From positions 19,689,390 through 19,753,389 of the forward strand of contig CM038911.1 of the NCBI GenBank assembly GCA_021904315.1: a DNA stretch of 64,000 nucleotides, read 5' to 3'. The notes under the pieces were generated by a model, which did no database searches, had not been told where the DNA came from, and saw only the letters and a list, made by a program, of their open reading frames with translations. Positions 1 through 12,689 of this stretch are shown piece by piece. The DNA comes from Sphagnum magellanicum (Eukaryota > Streptophyta > Sphagnopsida > Sphagnales > Sphagnaceae). Position 1 is the first letter of the stretch. Each line of letters opens with the position of its first letter. Position numbers and translations under genes: made by a program.

Positions 1-2989
1 TTCCCGTCGATAATTGGTACTATTCATCATGTTCTCTTATAGCACCTTGATTCCTACTCAGACCATGCCATGCTTTTCTCAGCTCAGGTCTAAGGGGGGA
101 TACATGAGAATTTCATCTTAGCCTCACTTGTGCATTGTATATATATGTGTGCATGCATCTCTTTTTAGTTGATTAGTTTATACATTTGACTGGCTTTAAT
201 ATTTTTGTTTAGTAGAATTTACTATGTATTTACATCCTTACGACACCGTACGTCACGACACTACACGTCACGACAGATTCGAGATCCCAAAAAATTTCTT
301 TCATAAAGACAATCCTAATTTTCACCATTTAGATTCCATAATTAACTACACCTTCTAATTTGCTTGAATTCTTGGTGGTGATCTTGTTTAAAAACTACTC
401 TTGACTCATGACTAAAAGTTCCTAACTTCCCTTTTCACTTGGAATATTTTAGAATTTTTAACTTTTGCTCAAAAACATTATAACAATATAAAATAGAAGA
501 AAACACTACTAATTTTTTCTCAACCTTATTTTGATGACATGAAAGATTTGAATCATTATTTTTAATAATGTTTGAGATACATTGAAAAAATCAATAATAG
601 ATGTAGTGTATATATACATGCATACCTTAATTTGGATAAGATTAACACCATGATGACAACACCATTTTTTGATCTATTGTTGGGTCCAAGCATGATAAAA
701 TATACTAAAAAAGTAATCTTACGAAAATTTAATTTCAAGAACAGTTTCTTTTCAACATTCACATTCAAAAATATATTTAAAAATATTTAAATTGCATGTT
801 GAAATCATAGAGCTCTTCATTGAATTTATTGTAAGTTGAACATAAAGTTTGAAGAATTTATATATATAAAAAGTGGATGAAAAGTATGTTTAAAATTGGT
901 TGGTTGTTTAAATTTTCCAATATACTTTTACATTAACTCTTTGATAAATTATGACCATAATTTGAAAAGTTGAAGTTGTATTCATACACATTAAGGCTTT
1001 ATCAACTTGAAAATACAATAATTCTAATTGATGTTTTATTTTCATGTATTTGTAACTTTATTTTGCAAAATTGTGACACATATTCTCTAGTACTTACATC
1101 CCAAAAAATGTACTTAAATGGATTTTAAAACATGTGGTTCTTCAATATTATGCAATGAAGTTAAAGAACTTCTAATTTTTGGTCATTGACTCAAATAATA
1201 TTTATGAATTCAATGTATTAAGGCATACCTTATGGGTACTTTCCAAAAAAGTAACAAATGTTAGTGACTAGTATATTTTAGCATGCTTATTCTTTATCAA
1301 CATCATAATTTAACATAATTAGTTTTATTATTTTAATATATAATTATCTATTGATGTCCTTCGATCTTTAATTAAATTATGAATGACCTTTTGAGTGTCT
1401 TCTTGTGTCAGAGAAAGCGCAACATCCCTTCTCACTACAAAAAAACCAAATGTGATTCAACTAATATGTTCTAGCCAACATTGTTCCCTCAACATCATCA
1501 TCATTTACAAAGCTACTTGAAGAAGATGAAGGCAACATAGGTTTGTTGTTATTCATAAACCCAAACATGAGCAACTTTGAAATGCATCATCATCGTCATA
1601 ACTCCAACAGTGCAACACTTGAAGTCGAGAACAAGGAGGAGGAGGACATGCTTCCCACTGTGGTGGGATAAATAAATAATGGAGAAGGACTTGATCTAGT
1701 CTCCTCTTTTGATAACACATAACAATATTCAAAAAAGTAGTTCTTGCACAAGATCATAATTTCATGCAATAGCAACAACTCGGAACAATAGAAGAAAGAT
1801 GAAAGCCAAATATGCAACATATGTGCAACACGAGATGTATTGGAATTGGGGCAAGGACATTCCACCACTCTAAGGAAAGTGAAACTTCTCCTGGCATGGA
1901 ACCTAAATGAGAGAATTTGGTTTCACTTGTTTAGTAGGTTGCCTTGTGAAACATGTTATTTTGGTAACATATTACACCAACAAATTTTTTGAGTCAAACT
2001 ATGAGCTTTTTGGGTTCATATCACCATTGGTACATACTACTCCTATGTTGAATAATAGTTAGTAAATAATTATAATTTTAGAAATGTTTGATGAAGTTAG
2101 GCCATTTATGATACTTAAATGGTGAAAATTTGTGGAAGGAAGTAATTTTTTTTAATCATAATTCATAATTATAAAATATTGATATAATTCATAAGGTGGG
2201 CTATTAATATTACATTGCACAATTTCATTTAAATTTTTCATTTAAAAAATTGAATTTCCATGAAAACAACTCACACCTATCTTTTTCTCATTTGACCACC
2301 ACTAGTTTTGCAAAGCAAAGAAGAGCCCAAGTCTTATGTGTAGTGTTATGTGTAGTGTTTCTTTTTTTGTATGTCGTGTGTAGACACTAAAATTTTTGTT
2401 CTAGAAATATTGTGCAAGCTTGAGCAGTTGCAAGCATGGGCTATTTTCTTTCAATTTTGTGATATTGAGAATTTGTTGATTTTTTTGCATATAAAAATAA
2501 ATTAGTAGAATTTACAGTAAAAATAGAAAATTCCAAACTTTTCCCAATTCTTTTGTTGAATTAAAAAAAAATTGTCACAGAAGAAAGAAAAAAAATTAAA
2601 TAAAAATAGATTGGTCACAAGTCATGTAGGAAAAACACATACACTTGTAATCATTCACAATTTGTTTTTGAAAATGTAACCGATTGCTGTGATTCTCCAT
2701 GCTTTTGTCACCCACAATGAACATTTATTTATTGAACATTCTTTCATTCTCAATCCTTTTGTGGAGAACATGGAATCTAGATATGTATTGCGAAGCTTGA
2801 GTGTTTCTCAATACCCAATGACATGTGCGCACTTATAATTGTATGTAATGTGTAATGTAAGGCATGAGGTTCAAGGGCATTCTATGAGTGTGGGAGCTTG
2901 GCATGAGGTGCCATTAGCCAAGTGCATAGCCCCAAAATTTCAAAGATGCCCTAGAATTTCTGACCCCCTTGGCTTACCTGACCCACCAG
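1..2989. other. AT-rich intergenic DNA, no gene seen
   Basis: About 3 kb of AT-rich sequence. The only reading frames are short and have no recognisable domain. Around 1500-1900 the + strand reads as short acidic/His-rich stretches broken by stops, which could be a decayed exon, but I cannot identify a family. I see no RNA gene, terminal repeat or array here. Confidence 0.6.
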
Positions 2990-3600
2990 TGCACACCATC
3001 CATGGAAACTCATTTGGGCCTTCCTCGAGGGGTCCTTAGATGCCACAATGCAAAACTGTTGATCAAAGACCATCATTGGGCCTTCTCTAAGGGCATTTGG
3101 ATGATGCGAGAAGCATAGGAAGCCCTCAATCCGAGGGACCATGGTGCTTCTAGAGGCCTTTCGAAGTGGTCGATCCAAGACCATCAGGCCTCCTCTTATA
3201 GGCCCTTTGGATGATGTGAAAATCACTAGAGTCCATCAGTCAGAGACCTTCGGGGCCTCCTCTAGGGGCTTTTGGATGATGCAAGAAGCACAAGAAGTAC
3301 TCAATTAGAGACAACTGGGCCTTCTCTAGAGGCCTTTGGACAACACAAGAAACACTGGAAATCGTCAATCAGAGAGCATTCAGCCTAGATGAAGCACTGG
3401 AGGTCATTAATAAGGGCCTATTGGATGATCCCAGAAGCACGGGAAGATGTCAATCAGAGAGCATCAGACCTTCTCTAAGGGCCTGTGGATGACTGGAGAA
3501 GCACGGGCAGCTCCAAAATAATCGACCATTGGGCCTCCTCTAAGGGTCTTTGGGTGACACGAGAAACCGTCGATTAGCCGTCGATCAGAGACCGGGTGGG
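2990..3600. repeat. Degenerate ~65-70 bp tandem array
   Basis: About nine degenerate units follow one another. Each contains a version of 'ttgggccttctctaaggg', then 'cctttggatgatgcgagaag', then a 'gtcaatcagagacc'-like end. Unit length is roughly 65-70 bp and one unit is clearly shortened. Reading frames through it are by-products of the repeat. The array ends just upstream of the 31-bp array and the PP2A gene leader. Confidence 0.8.
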
Positions 3601-3691
3601 TTCGTCTAGGAGCCTCCTTCGATAGTAGTAGGGACTCAAAAGTGGGGAAGATGGCCGAATTCGCTCTGAGTTTAGGGACCTCACAAAGGAC

Positions 3692-3832
3692 TGGAGATGG
3701 ACGACGAACGCACTTCACCCGCTTCGTAGGGACCACGAACGCACTTCGCCCCTTTCGTAGGGACGACCGAAGCACTTCGCTCCCTTCGTAGGGACGACCG
3801 AAGCAGTTCTCGCGCTTCGTAGGTCCGGCAGG
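3692..3832. repeat. GC-rich 31-bp tandem array
   Basis: The motif 'ttcgtaggga' (or its start) begins at 3723, 3754, 3785 and 3816, an exact 31-bp period. The spacer carries variants of 'cgaccgaagcacttcgc'. The preceding unit is recognisable but diverged. Because 31 is not a multiple of three, the same peptide-like blocks appear in all three minus-strand frames, so the long minus-strand reading frames at 3464-4317 are not genes. The array is far richer in G+C than the surrounding 3 kb. Confidence 0.85.
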
Positions 3833-4278
3833 AGGATCGTCTTCTTCGTCTTGTCCGGCTCGACCCGCCCACCAGGAGCCGCTCTGAGAGGCCGTCGGCG
3901 CAAGCAAAACGATTGTCGCAGCACCGCATACTTACAATCATCAATACACAAAAGTAAGTGAGTGGGGTTGTTGGTGTCGCTCGTCTGTCTGTCTGTGTTC
4001 CTTCTGTGCGTCGTCTTTCTTGTGCTTCCAATAGAATACTCTTGTGCTCGTAACACAAATCTTGTGCTCCTCTTCCCAACAACTTTAGGGTTTTGGTACC
4101 CACAAAAGGAGGAACTCAGCAGCAGGGCGCGGGCTTTTGGGCTTCGCTTTGCTGCTGACTGACTGACTGACTGAGACAGGCAGCGCAAGAAGAAGAGGAT
4201 TGCTTGCTTGCTTTCGTGGCTGTGAGATGCGTTGGCGAACAAGACGACACAAGCTCTTGGCTGTTTAGGGTACTGGAG

Positions 4279-4287
4279 AAACCCTAG
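4279..4287 (+). promoter_or_regulatory. Telo-box in the PP2A B56 leader/promoter
   Basis: The sequence aaaccctag lies about 610 bp before the start codon, preceded at 4263 by gtttaggg. Telo-boxes (AAACCCTA) are known in 5' regions of many plant housekeeping genes. Function here is inference from motif and position only. Confidence 0.4.
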
Positions 4288-4529
4288 TTGGAGTGGGAAG
4301 GTTATGGCTATGGTCATGGGCCGCTGCTGAGACCATACCGTGGCGCTTGCTGGGGTTTAAAGGGATTGATTGCCATTCCTTTTGGGAAGATTTTTTTCTT
4401 CCAGGTTCATATCATCATCTTGTTCTTCTTCTTCCACCCCTGCTGCCCCTTTCTTTGGGGCCTTTTCCCCCTTTTTTCCCCCTCATTGTTCCCTCCTTTG
4501 GAAGCCGAGAATTGCCTTAGATAATCAGG

Positions 4530-4892
4530 GTGAGAGAGGAAGGCTATGTCTGCCGCAATGGGGATGATGCTGGTTGGATGTGGGACATTCCTTTGTTAGG
4601 TACCATAAGCAGCTCTCTCTCCACTTTGCTTGTGCAATGACATAGTCAGAAAGACATTTTAGTAGTGCGCAGCAGTAAGAAAGGTGCAGCAGCAAGGGTG
4701 CAGGAGGAGACTGCTGAGGTGGATGCAAGTGACATAAGTATTTGCAAATGCTTTGGTGGCTGGCCGGACGGGCACTACTGAAGACAAGAGTGGCATTAGG
4801 GTTTTGCAGTGGATTAGTGTGCTGCTTTTGTTCTTAGCTTGGTGAAAAAGAGCAAGAGCAAAATCAGACCAGGGTTACAGTTGGATAATCAG
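4530..4892 (+). other. Candidate 5' UTR intron of the PP2A B56 gene
   Basis: A good donor (cagg|gtgaga) begins at 4530, and an acceptor (aatcag|gg) ends at 4892, two bases before the ATG at 4895. Removing 4530-4892 joins a pyrimidine-rich leader to the start codon. The 11-bp sequence gataatcaggg occurs at both ends (4520-4530 and 4884-4894). Unproven: the leader could instead be unspliced. Confidence 0.4.
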
Positions 4893-4894
4893 GG

Positions 4895-7800
4895 ATGGTT
4901 TTCAAGTTCAAGCGCGCGATCCAGCGGAGCAGCAACAAGGGTTCAAAAGCAGATATTAACAGCAATGATACCACTTCTTCTTCTACCGCTTCAACAGCAG
5001 CACCTCCTGCAGTTGGATCAACTGCCTCAGCCACTGCAGCAATGGCAGCTGCTTCACAGCCAGTGGTCACAACCAAAGCTGGCACCAATGCAGCTGGAAG
5101 CAGAGCACCAGCTGTTGCTGTACCTGCTCCTCCTCCTCGGACTATGGCTGCAGCAGCAGCAGCACCAACAATAGCAGGTATTCTGGCAGCACAACGCCCT
5201 GGACCACCAAAAGAAAAGTTGGCAAATGGCAGTTTTGAGCCACTCCCATTGTTTCGAGATGTGCCTAGCTCAGAAAGACAGAATCTCTTCATTAGGAAGC
5301 TTCAGCTGTGCTGCTATATATTTGACTTCACAGATCCCACAAGGAATGTAAAAGAGAAGGAAATCAAGCGGCAGACGTTGCTGGAATTAGTGGACTATGT
5401 AACTTCAGGAACAGGCAAGTTCACTGAAGCTGTGTTTGAGGACATTAGTAAAATGTTGGTGGTGAATCTGTTCCGCACTCTGCCACCCTCATCTCATGAG
5501 AACACAGGGTCTGAAACCTTTGACCCAGAAGAAGAAGAGCCCACCATGGAGCCTGCTTGGCCACATCTGCAAATTGTGTATGAGTTTCTGCTGCGCTATG
5601 TTGTGTCCTCTGAGATTGATGCAAAGCTTGCAAAAAGGTACATTGACCAGTCGTTTGTGTTGAGGCTTTTGGACTTGTTTGACTCTGAGGATCCGAGAGA
5701 AAGAGAATACCTGAAAACCATACTGCACCGCATTTACGGTAAGTTCATGGTTCACCGTCCCTTTATCCGGAAGGCAATCAACAACATCTTCTATCAGTTC
5801 ATTTTTGAGACTGAAAGGCACAATGGTGTGGCTGAGCTGCTGGAGATTCTTGGCAGCATCATCAATGGCTTTGCTCTACCTCTCAAAGAAGAGCACAAGC
5901 TCTTTTTGGCCCGAGCGTTGATTCCTTTGCACAAACCAAAATGTGTGTCAATGTATCATCAGCAGCTCTCTTATTGTATTATTCAGTTTGTCGAGAAGGA
6001 CTACAAGCTTGCAGACACTGTTATCAGGGGCCTGCTCAAGTATTGGCCTGTGACAAACAGCCAAAAGGAAGTCTTGTTTCTTGGAGAGCTGGAAGAGGTG
6101 TTGGAGGCCACCCAAGCTGCAGAATTTCAGAGGTGTATGGTTCCATTGTTCCGACAATTCAGTCGGTGCCTCAATAGCTCACACTTCCAGGTGAACCCTA
6201 ACACACATCTGATGTATCTCAAGTACATATTTCCATTGACTGCATTGGCTCTGCATGATGATGTTTCTCCAGTCTAGATTATCCAGTTAGGATGGGCTTA
6301 CTTTTGAGGAATCCACCTCCCCAGACTTCTTTGCAGCCTCCTGTTCTGATTTTGTTGACTATGGACATCATGACTAGATGGTCCATCTGTCCTGTCACAT
6401 CAGATTTCACAACATTTTGAGTGGTTTTTCATGCACTGTGCTCACAAGTTCAGATTGTACATATCATGAGATCCGTCCTCATCGATGCAGCCAGTTCTAC
6501 TTCTCTCACAGAAGTTTCTAATGGGCTAATCTCCTTCAAAAAAGCTATCCTGCCAGTGTCAATGACCTGTGGGTTGCACAAGTTAGTTGCAGGAAGGTGA
6601 CGTCCCCTGTTGGGATAGTTGGGTTCTCAAAGACTCCTTGGAAGGAGTTGAAGTCATCCAGTTCTTGAATTGGTCAAGATCCAATGCTGACAAATCTTTT
6701 CCCCCTTTCATGCAGTCCTTTGAGTTCTCAACTCTTTATACAAAGGACAACCTTTAAGGTTGGAAAGTTTTAATGGAAGAGTTCTAAGTAATGAAAGTTT
6801 TTGACAAGATGTTTGTGTCCCTAGATTTTTGTTGGTTCAGAAGTCAGCTCTTAATTTCAAATATGTTTGGTTTAAGGAAAAGGACCAGATTAAGGAGTAT
6901 GAAGCCTCATGGTAGCTACAAGGTAGCTAAAGCCTCATTTATCTTCTTGGTTACATTTCCTTATGGATAGCTTGTTCCTCATCTTTGGTCTGTCAAGCCT
7001 TTAAGCCATTGATCAGTATCCCACTGAGTACAAACGTTGCTAACTTCTACCTCTTCACATATGAGTTAGATTTTTTGGATCATGGTAACTTTCATGCAAT
7101 ATTTTGCATTTAGTAGTATCCCGAGATTAGAAAGTTGTAAAAATTGAGTTTTTTGACAAAGTGTTTTTCTGACAGAATACACAGTTACATAATGAATTCC
7201 TATGCCACATGTAAATGTCAAATCTTTGGATTTTGTGTAGTCAATAGTCAGTTTTATAGGTTCTTTCCATTACTGCCAGTCTTGTGGTCACTATGTTGTG
7301 GTCAAATCATGAAATTGACCTTAACCCAATCTAGGAGCTGATAAAATCAGTGTGTTTATGGTAGCTGTTCTCTATGATGCATGTTGCATTTCAAGGTCTA
7401 TGAACATTCATGTGACTTGTGTTCAAATGACTGCTCAGTTTTGGTTTACTTTTTGTTTTTGTTTTCTCTGTTCTTTAGGGTTGATTTCCTCTTTCTCTCG
7501 TAAGCTGCTTTGTTGTCAGATCTGAAATCTCTATAACCTGTTTATTGGGTCCTCTCTCATTGTATTTTGGTTGGCTGAAGAGGGTACCTATGGAAAAGTT
7601 CTCAGTCCTTATGAATGTATATTATCAGATCTGTTATGTCCCAATCCAAACCTTGACATGGTCTGACCTAGATTAACCATACATTTGCCATATGCTGTTT
7701 TGAAATGTTTGTGTTATACTTGCCCATGTTAGCTAGGTAGATGCTCCTTCTCATGTTCAGGGTTTGGACTTTCTGTTGGTCTCCATTGCCTTTATTATTT

Positions 7801-8330
7801 TTGTTGCCTCTTTGTACTCTTTGATGTTGCTTCTGCCATCTGCGTTTCTCAGGGGCAACAAGACCATGCATTCTTTACATGTAAAGTGAAATTATGATGT
7901 GGATGTTTGTCTAAATATTCAGGTGGCAGAGAGGGCCCTTTTCTTGTGGAACAACGACCATTTTGTGAGTCTTGTGGCTCAAAATCGTCAGGTGGTGCTT
8001 CCCTTGATCTTTACTGCCTTGGAGAGGAATACACGCAGCCACTGGAATCAGGCTGTCCATGGGCTAACCTTGAATGTGCGCAAAATGTTCTTGGAGATGG
8101 ACCAGGAGGTTTTTCAAGTATGTCAACACAAGTTCCAGGAAGATGAAGCAAAGGCCAAGGGACTGGAGGAGAAGCGGGAGGATACATGGAAACGTCTTGA
8201 AGCTGCTGGCACCTTATTGGCTAATAATAGCAGTATGAAAGGTGCCAATGTTCTATCTGACAGGATGCTCAGCACACTTACAGCGAGTGGAGTTCCACCT
8301 CAGGGGCAAATGGCTGTGGCAGGCAATTAA
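4895..8330 (+). CDS. PP2A regulatory subunit B56/B' family
   Basis: This encodes a B' (B56) subunit of protein phosphatase 2A, which binds the A scaffold and C catalytic subunits and selects substrates. Two coding exons, 4895-6190 and 7923-8330, are separated by a 1732-bp phase-0 intron (cag|gtgaac...ttcag|gtggca) and give 567 aa. The junction falls inside the conserved block [19 protein letters not shown], which fixes the splice sites. Residues 1-116 are a variable, Ala/Pro/Ser/Thr-rich head containing a basic start ([15 protein letters not shown]). The B56 fold begins near residue 117 ([20 protein letters not shown]) and runs through [69 protein letters not shown] and [12 protein letters not shown]. 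The C-terminal tail has a charged stretch ([20 protein letters not shown]). The start is the first ATG with a plant-B' N-terminus. Family call is secure; the isoform class is not determined. Confidence 0.95.
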
Positions 8331-11300
8331 AAAATGTGCTGTAGTTACTGGTGCTTGAGTTGGCACTAGTGCATGAGTGACAGGATTGATTTTGGTAATG
8401 GGAATTCTGGTGTTCAAGTCTTCCTGCTTCTCTTATCACAATCTGCAGGGATTCCATGGTACAGGATCCTGATGTGGAAATGATGTGCCTCCTCTTCACT
8501 TCCCATGAGACTGTGAACACAGGCTGCATGGCTCATTGCAAATTTGCATTCCTTGGAGATATTGTTGACTGTGCAAGAATCATGGGTGTGATAGCTGGGG
8601 TTCCTTTTTTTTTAGAGGGTAGGGTAAGGATTTGGAGTAGAGAGCACTGAATTAGGAGGCCTGTGAAATTTATATTGGGTATTCTATCACTGTCTCAATA
8701 TGTTGCCCATTTCTGGCCTATTAGACTTTTTTCTTGTCCATCTTCTATTTAGGTGTGCAGTGCCACAGTGCCACCATCTTCCGTTTAGGTGCATAGTGCC
8801 ATGAGTTTGAATCAGGGTGACTATTTCAGGGTAGTGTAAAGTGGTAAATGCTGTTCTCTGGGCAGTTTGCCTGCCATTATTGTTGGGTGTAAAGAGACAA
8901 TGTAGGTTTGGATTCAACCTTCCATTTTGTTGTTAATGTGCTCCTTAGTCAATTGGAGCTGCAAGTGAGAAAGGGAGCAATAAGGAGACACCAGAGAAAT
9001 GGGTACACATTCTTTCTGGATAGTGAATTGGAGACTGGACAGGGACAGGGTTCTTCCTACCAGATTTGTGTCTCCCATGTTGATGAAGAAAGCAGGTAGT
9101 TTTCTTAACTGTAGTGCTGGAGAACATGAGAGAGCATTTGCATTGTGACAGCATTGAAAATGAGTAGTACATTGTAGTACAGAGCTTTGCAGTGCAAGAT
9201 GGTGTTATATTGGTGCAGATTTCACTCTTGAATCGACAAAGGAGCGCCCCTTCTACATGAAGAAGGGCCTTCATTGTCAATGCTCTTTTGGCTGCTATTT
9301 GCAGGTCTTTTCTTTCTCCCTCTTGGGTGCTCTCTTGCTGGTTAAGTTGCCTGTGCAGATGGTCAGATGTATGTATTTTAGGCTGCTTGAGAATCTTGGA
9401 GGTGACTTTGTGGTGCGGGGTTGGGTTGACTCCCATTCACTGTGGGAGTAAAGTTTACCTTCGATGGTATATATTTATGGAGCTAGTAAAGGTGAAATTC
9501 TTCCCCTTCCATAGGTCAAGCAATGGTGTGGACCCATGGTCTCAAAATGTCCTTTTTGAAGCCTTAGAAAACCACAACATGTAATTCCTGTAGACTTGTG
9601 TAGAAATCTACAACCTCTCTTATTATTTGAAATATATGTTTATAGCCACTATGCAAAGTCAGAGTTCGGATGATTCATTTGACAATGAGAAATTGAGGGA
9701 GTGGTTTGTAGATGTTTAGACTATCATGGCATGCAAAGTGAAGTAGATCTGATTTTTGGTTTGGCACCATGTGTGATGGGTTTTAACTTCTGCCAGTGGA
9801 TTTTGTAGTTGTGACTTTTGATGGTTACCACTTGTGTCTTCTTCTGACAATCCAAAAACTTTTCCAACTTGCTGATACAAAGAAGTTCTCAATTTGTGAT
9901 GTAATAAATTTCTCTATTTGCTATTCTCTATTTTGTCTATGAAAGATGTGTTTTGGTGTCAGAAGTTGTTTTTCAAAGAAACTGTTAATAACCTCTGAAT
10001 GTGTTCTTGACATGGCATAGTCCTTAGAGACTAGAGAACCAAATATAACTGCCTATTTTTTGGGTTAAGAAATACATGGCCATGCAAGGAGCCTTCGTGG
10101 TTGAAATATGGAACTCTCGAACTGGAGAGGTTCTTTGGAAACCAGTGTTCTTCACCATTCAACTTTACAAAATGTTGGCCTCCTAGTCTACCACAATTGG
10201 TAGTTTGGCAAGGCCCCATGTGCAAACAAGGGATCCATGATATGAATGTTTTTTTTGGGACAAATTCCCCACACATTGTTGGCACGAACTTGTAGAAAGT
10301 CATCAACTTGCTATGTAAACAAGTGAACACTTTTATTGCTAGGGGAGGAAAATATCTCCCCATGACGATCTCAATAATGTTGTTCCTTTGTTTGGGCTAC
10401 CTTTGATACTACAAAACCACACATAGAAGATGCACAAACCAAAAGATCTACATGCCAAATAACCCATCCAAAAAAATGCTAGAAAAGGTGCAAACGATCT
10501 AAAACGTGGTCTTGAAATCGTTCGGTTTGATTGTTGATGAGGTGTTCATAGGAGGAAAGATGCACATGGACCACTAGGGGCAAAAGGTTGTAGGCTCCCT
10601 TCAATTGTTGTTGAAAAGAGAAGGGGCCAAAATTGAAATAAAGAATGATGATCAAATAGAAATTGAAAGGCCAAGGATTATAGAAGGAATATTCAACTCC
10701 CCAAGAAAATAGTTTTGAAATAGTGGCAACATGAAAATGAGACGAATGCTTCCTAGGGAGATGGGAAAAGAAGGTTAACAATGAGTTAAATTTCCTTTAG
10801 GACTATCAAAGGATCCTAGACCTATAATATGTTCAAAGACTTGAAATAAAGTAGGTCAAAGAATGTAAAAAGATTAAGGAACTATAGTGGACAACGAACC
10901 TCTCTTTCTCAACCAACTCTTCTCTTGATTCACTTAACCAATTGCAACCCTAATCTAATCATACACCTTCCACCCTCAACATCAATTTTCATACAATCCA
11001 ACAAGTTCTTGCACACACAGTCCTTACATCTTCAAGAATAAGGAATAATGCATTGCTTAAAGTTCTAGTACTCGCAAGTTTTGTTCCTAACTATCTCTTA
11101 GTATTGGCCTCCTTTTGGTCCTCCATTGTCACATTTCCTAGCTTTACAACTATCAACACATCCAAAAGCTCCTACCTTACACAAAAACAATCTCTTCACA
11201 TACTCCTTCCCCTTTTTAGATCCCCTATATTCCTCCTCCTACACAAACACACAACAACCCCCAAAAACAAATTTGTCTCCTCCTTTTTTACTCTTATTTC

Positions 11301-12689
11301 CTTAATCAAGCAACAAGTTCAAGTACCTTTCCTCTTCCCCCTTCCACTCGATTCCAATCATCATATAAAATGAACGTCTCCCCTTGAACAGCCACCACCC
11401 CACCACTTGGGGATCTTGCCTTCAATTCCTAAGATGTATGTTGATTGGACTGCATCTTGAGGAGCTTGTTTTTTCATGATAATCCAGCCTCCTTCCTTTC
11501 CCACTTCTCTCAATTTCTCATGATGCCCACAACACCACCCCCCATCTTTACAAACATCATCATCATTCTTTCTTTCTCACATTTTTTCATGTCCCACACA
11601 CTTAGGAAGAAGGAAGGGAGACCAACAATAACTTTCTCTCTTCACAGCTCCATAGAGACGCCATCTTCACTTTCTTGACCTCACCCCAATTACTAGAAGT
11701 TTCTAGGAAACTTACCCCCCCTTTTATTCGGATCTTTTTATCCAACAAATTTGGCCTAGCTAAACTAGGATAAAACATCCATCCTTATCCTAATCTAACC
11801 AACCTACTTCCTCCATTAACCTAACTAGACCATCCACCCATCTAGTCTTACAAGGATAAGGTAAGGGCATTAACTTAACCCCTTAGACCTCTTGATTAAC
11901 ACCAAAACTTCCCTAGATGCCCTACACTTCCTAATCAAAATCAAGTTATGCTAACTTTGGTGCGACAGGTCAAAAGATGTAAAAAGATTAAAAAATTTTG
12001 AATTAAAAAGGTTAACAATGAGCTAAATTTTTTTTAGGACCATCAAAAGATCCTAGACCTATAATATGTTTAAAGATTGGAAAGAAAAGTGGGTGAAAGG
12101 ATGTAAAAAGATTAAGGAACTCTAAATTTAAAGGGATACAATAAAAAAAGTACGATGAACACTATAAAAAACAATGAATGAAAATCCCAAAAACTACTCA
12201 TACATCACTTATCCTTAAAAGTAAATATACATGTTTGAGATCTTCCACTAATGAAAGAAAAAATGATTGAAATGGAACCCATTGGAATAACCAAAACTTT
12301 GATGCTCTTAATGAGAATTGTAAACATGATTAACATGGAAAAAATTAAGTAACTAAAAGGGGCCAAGCTACACATTTATGAAGTTGGATTGAAATGTTAA
12401 TCTCAGAAAGTTATAATGTTAGGAATTCTAATGTTGTGGGAACTAAAAAGAAAAATGCTTATAATGTGAGTGTTATCAACAATGGTGAGGAATAGACATG
12501 AAAGGAATCATGCTACCATAGAGTAAAAAGCCTAAAGATGGGTTAAGGCAAACAAAGGTCCACCAAGGGGGTCACATTAGTGGGTATGGATGGCTAAAAG
12601 GATGATAATGACTCACCCTTTGGGTTATGATGGCTATTAAAAAAAAAATATTCAAAAACATAAAAACTACAAATGAAATATTTAAGTTA
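8331..12689. other. PP2A 3' flank and intergenic DNA
   Basis: The first ~1.2 kb after the stop keeps gene-like base composition and probably includes the 3' UTR, but I cannot place a polyadenylation site. At about 8740-8800 a short block around 'tttaggtg' is repeated once, ~35 bp apart. No reading frame beyond this resembles a known protein. The 114-bp direct repeat at 10.77/12.0 kb is listed separately. Confidence 0.5.
10771..12122. repeat. 114-bp direct repeat flanking ~1.1 kb
   Basis: The segment 10771-10884 (starting aaggttaacaatgag, containing 'gatcctagacctataatatg', ending aagattaaggaact) recurs at 12009-12122 with about 85% visual identity. A third partial copy of its 3' end ('gatgtaaaaagatta') lies at about 11975. 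The enclosed DNA is C/T-rich and holds no gene. The arrangement could be an insertion into one copy followed by duplication, or a decayed long-terminal-repeat-like unit. No terminal motif or target duplication was convincing. Confidence 0.6.

Noticed and set aside
3464-4317. Minus-strand frames of 140-200 residues with Arg/Ser-rich repeats
   Set aside because: They are translations of the 31-bp array, which opens all three frames. There is no domain and no plausible splice pattern.
10890-11965. Possible solo LTR (tggacaac...gtgcgaca) between the direct repeats
   Set aside because: TG/CA ends can be chosen, but the 5-bp flanks (tatag and ggtca) do not match and no primer-binding site or paired LTR is present.
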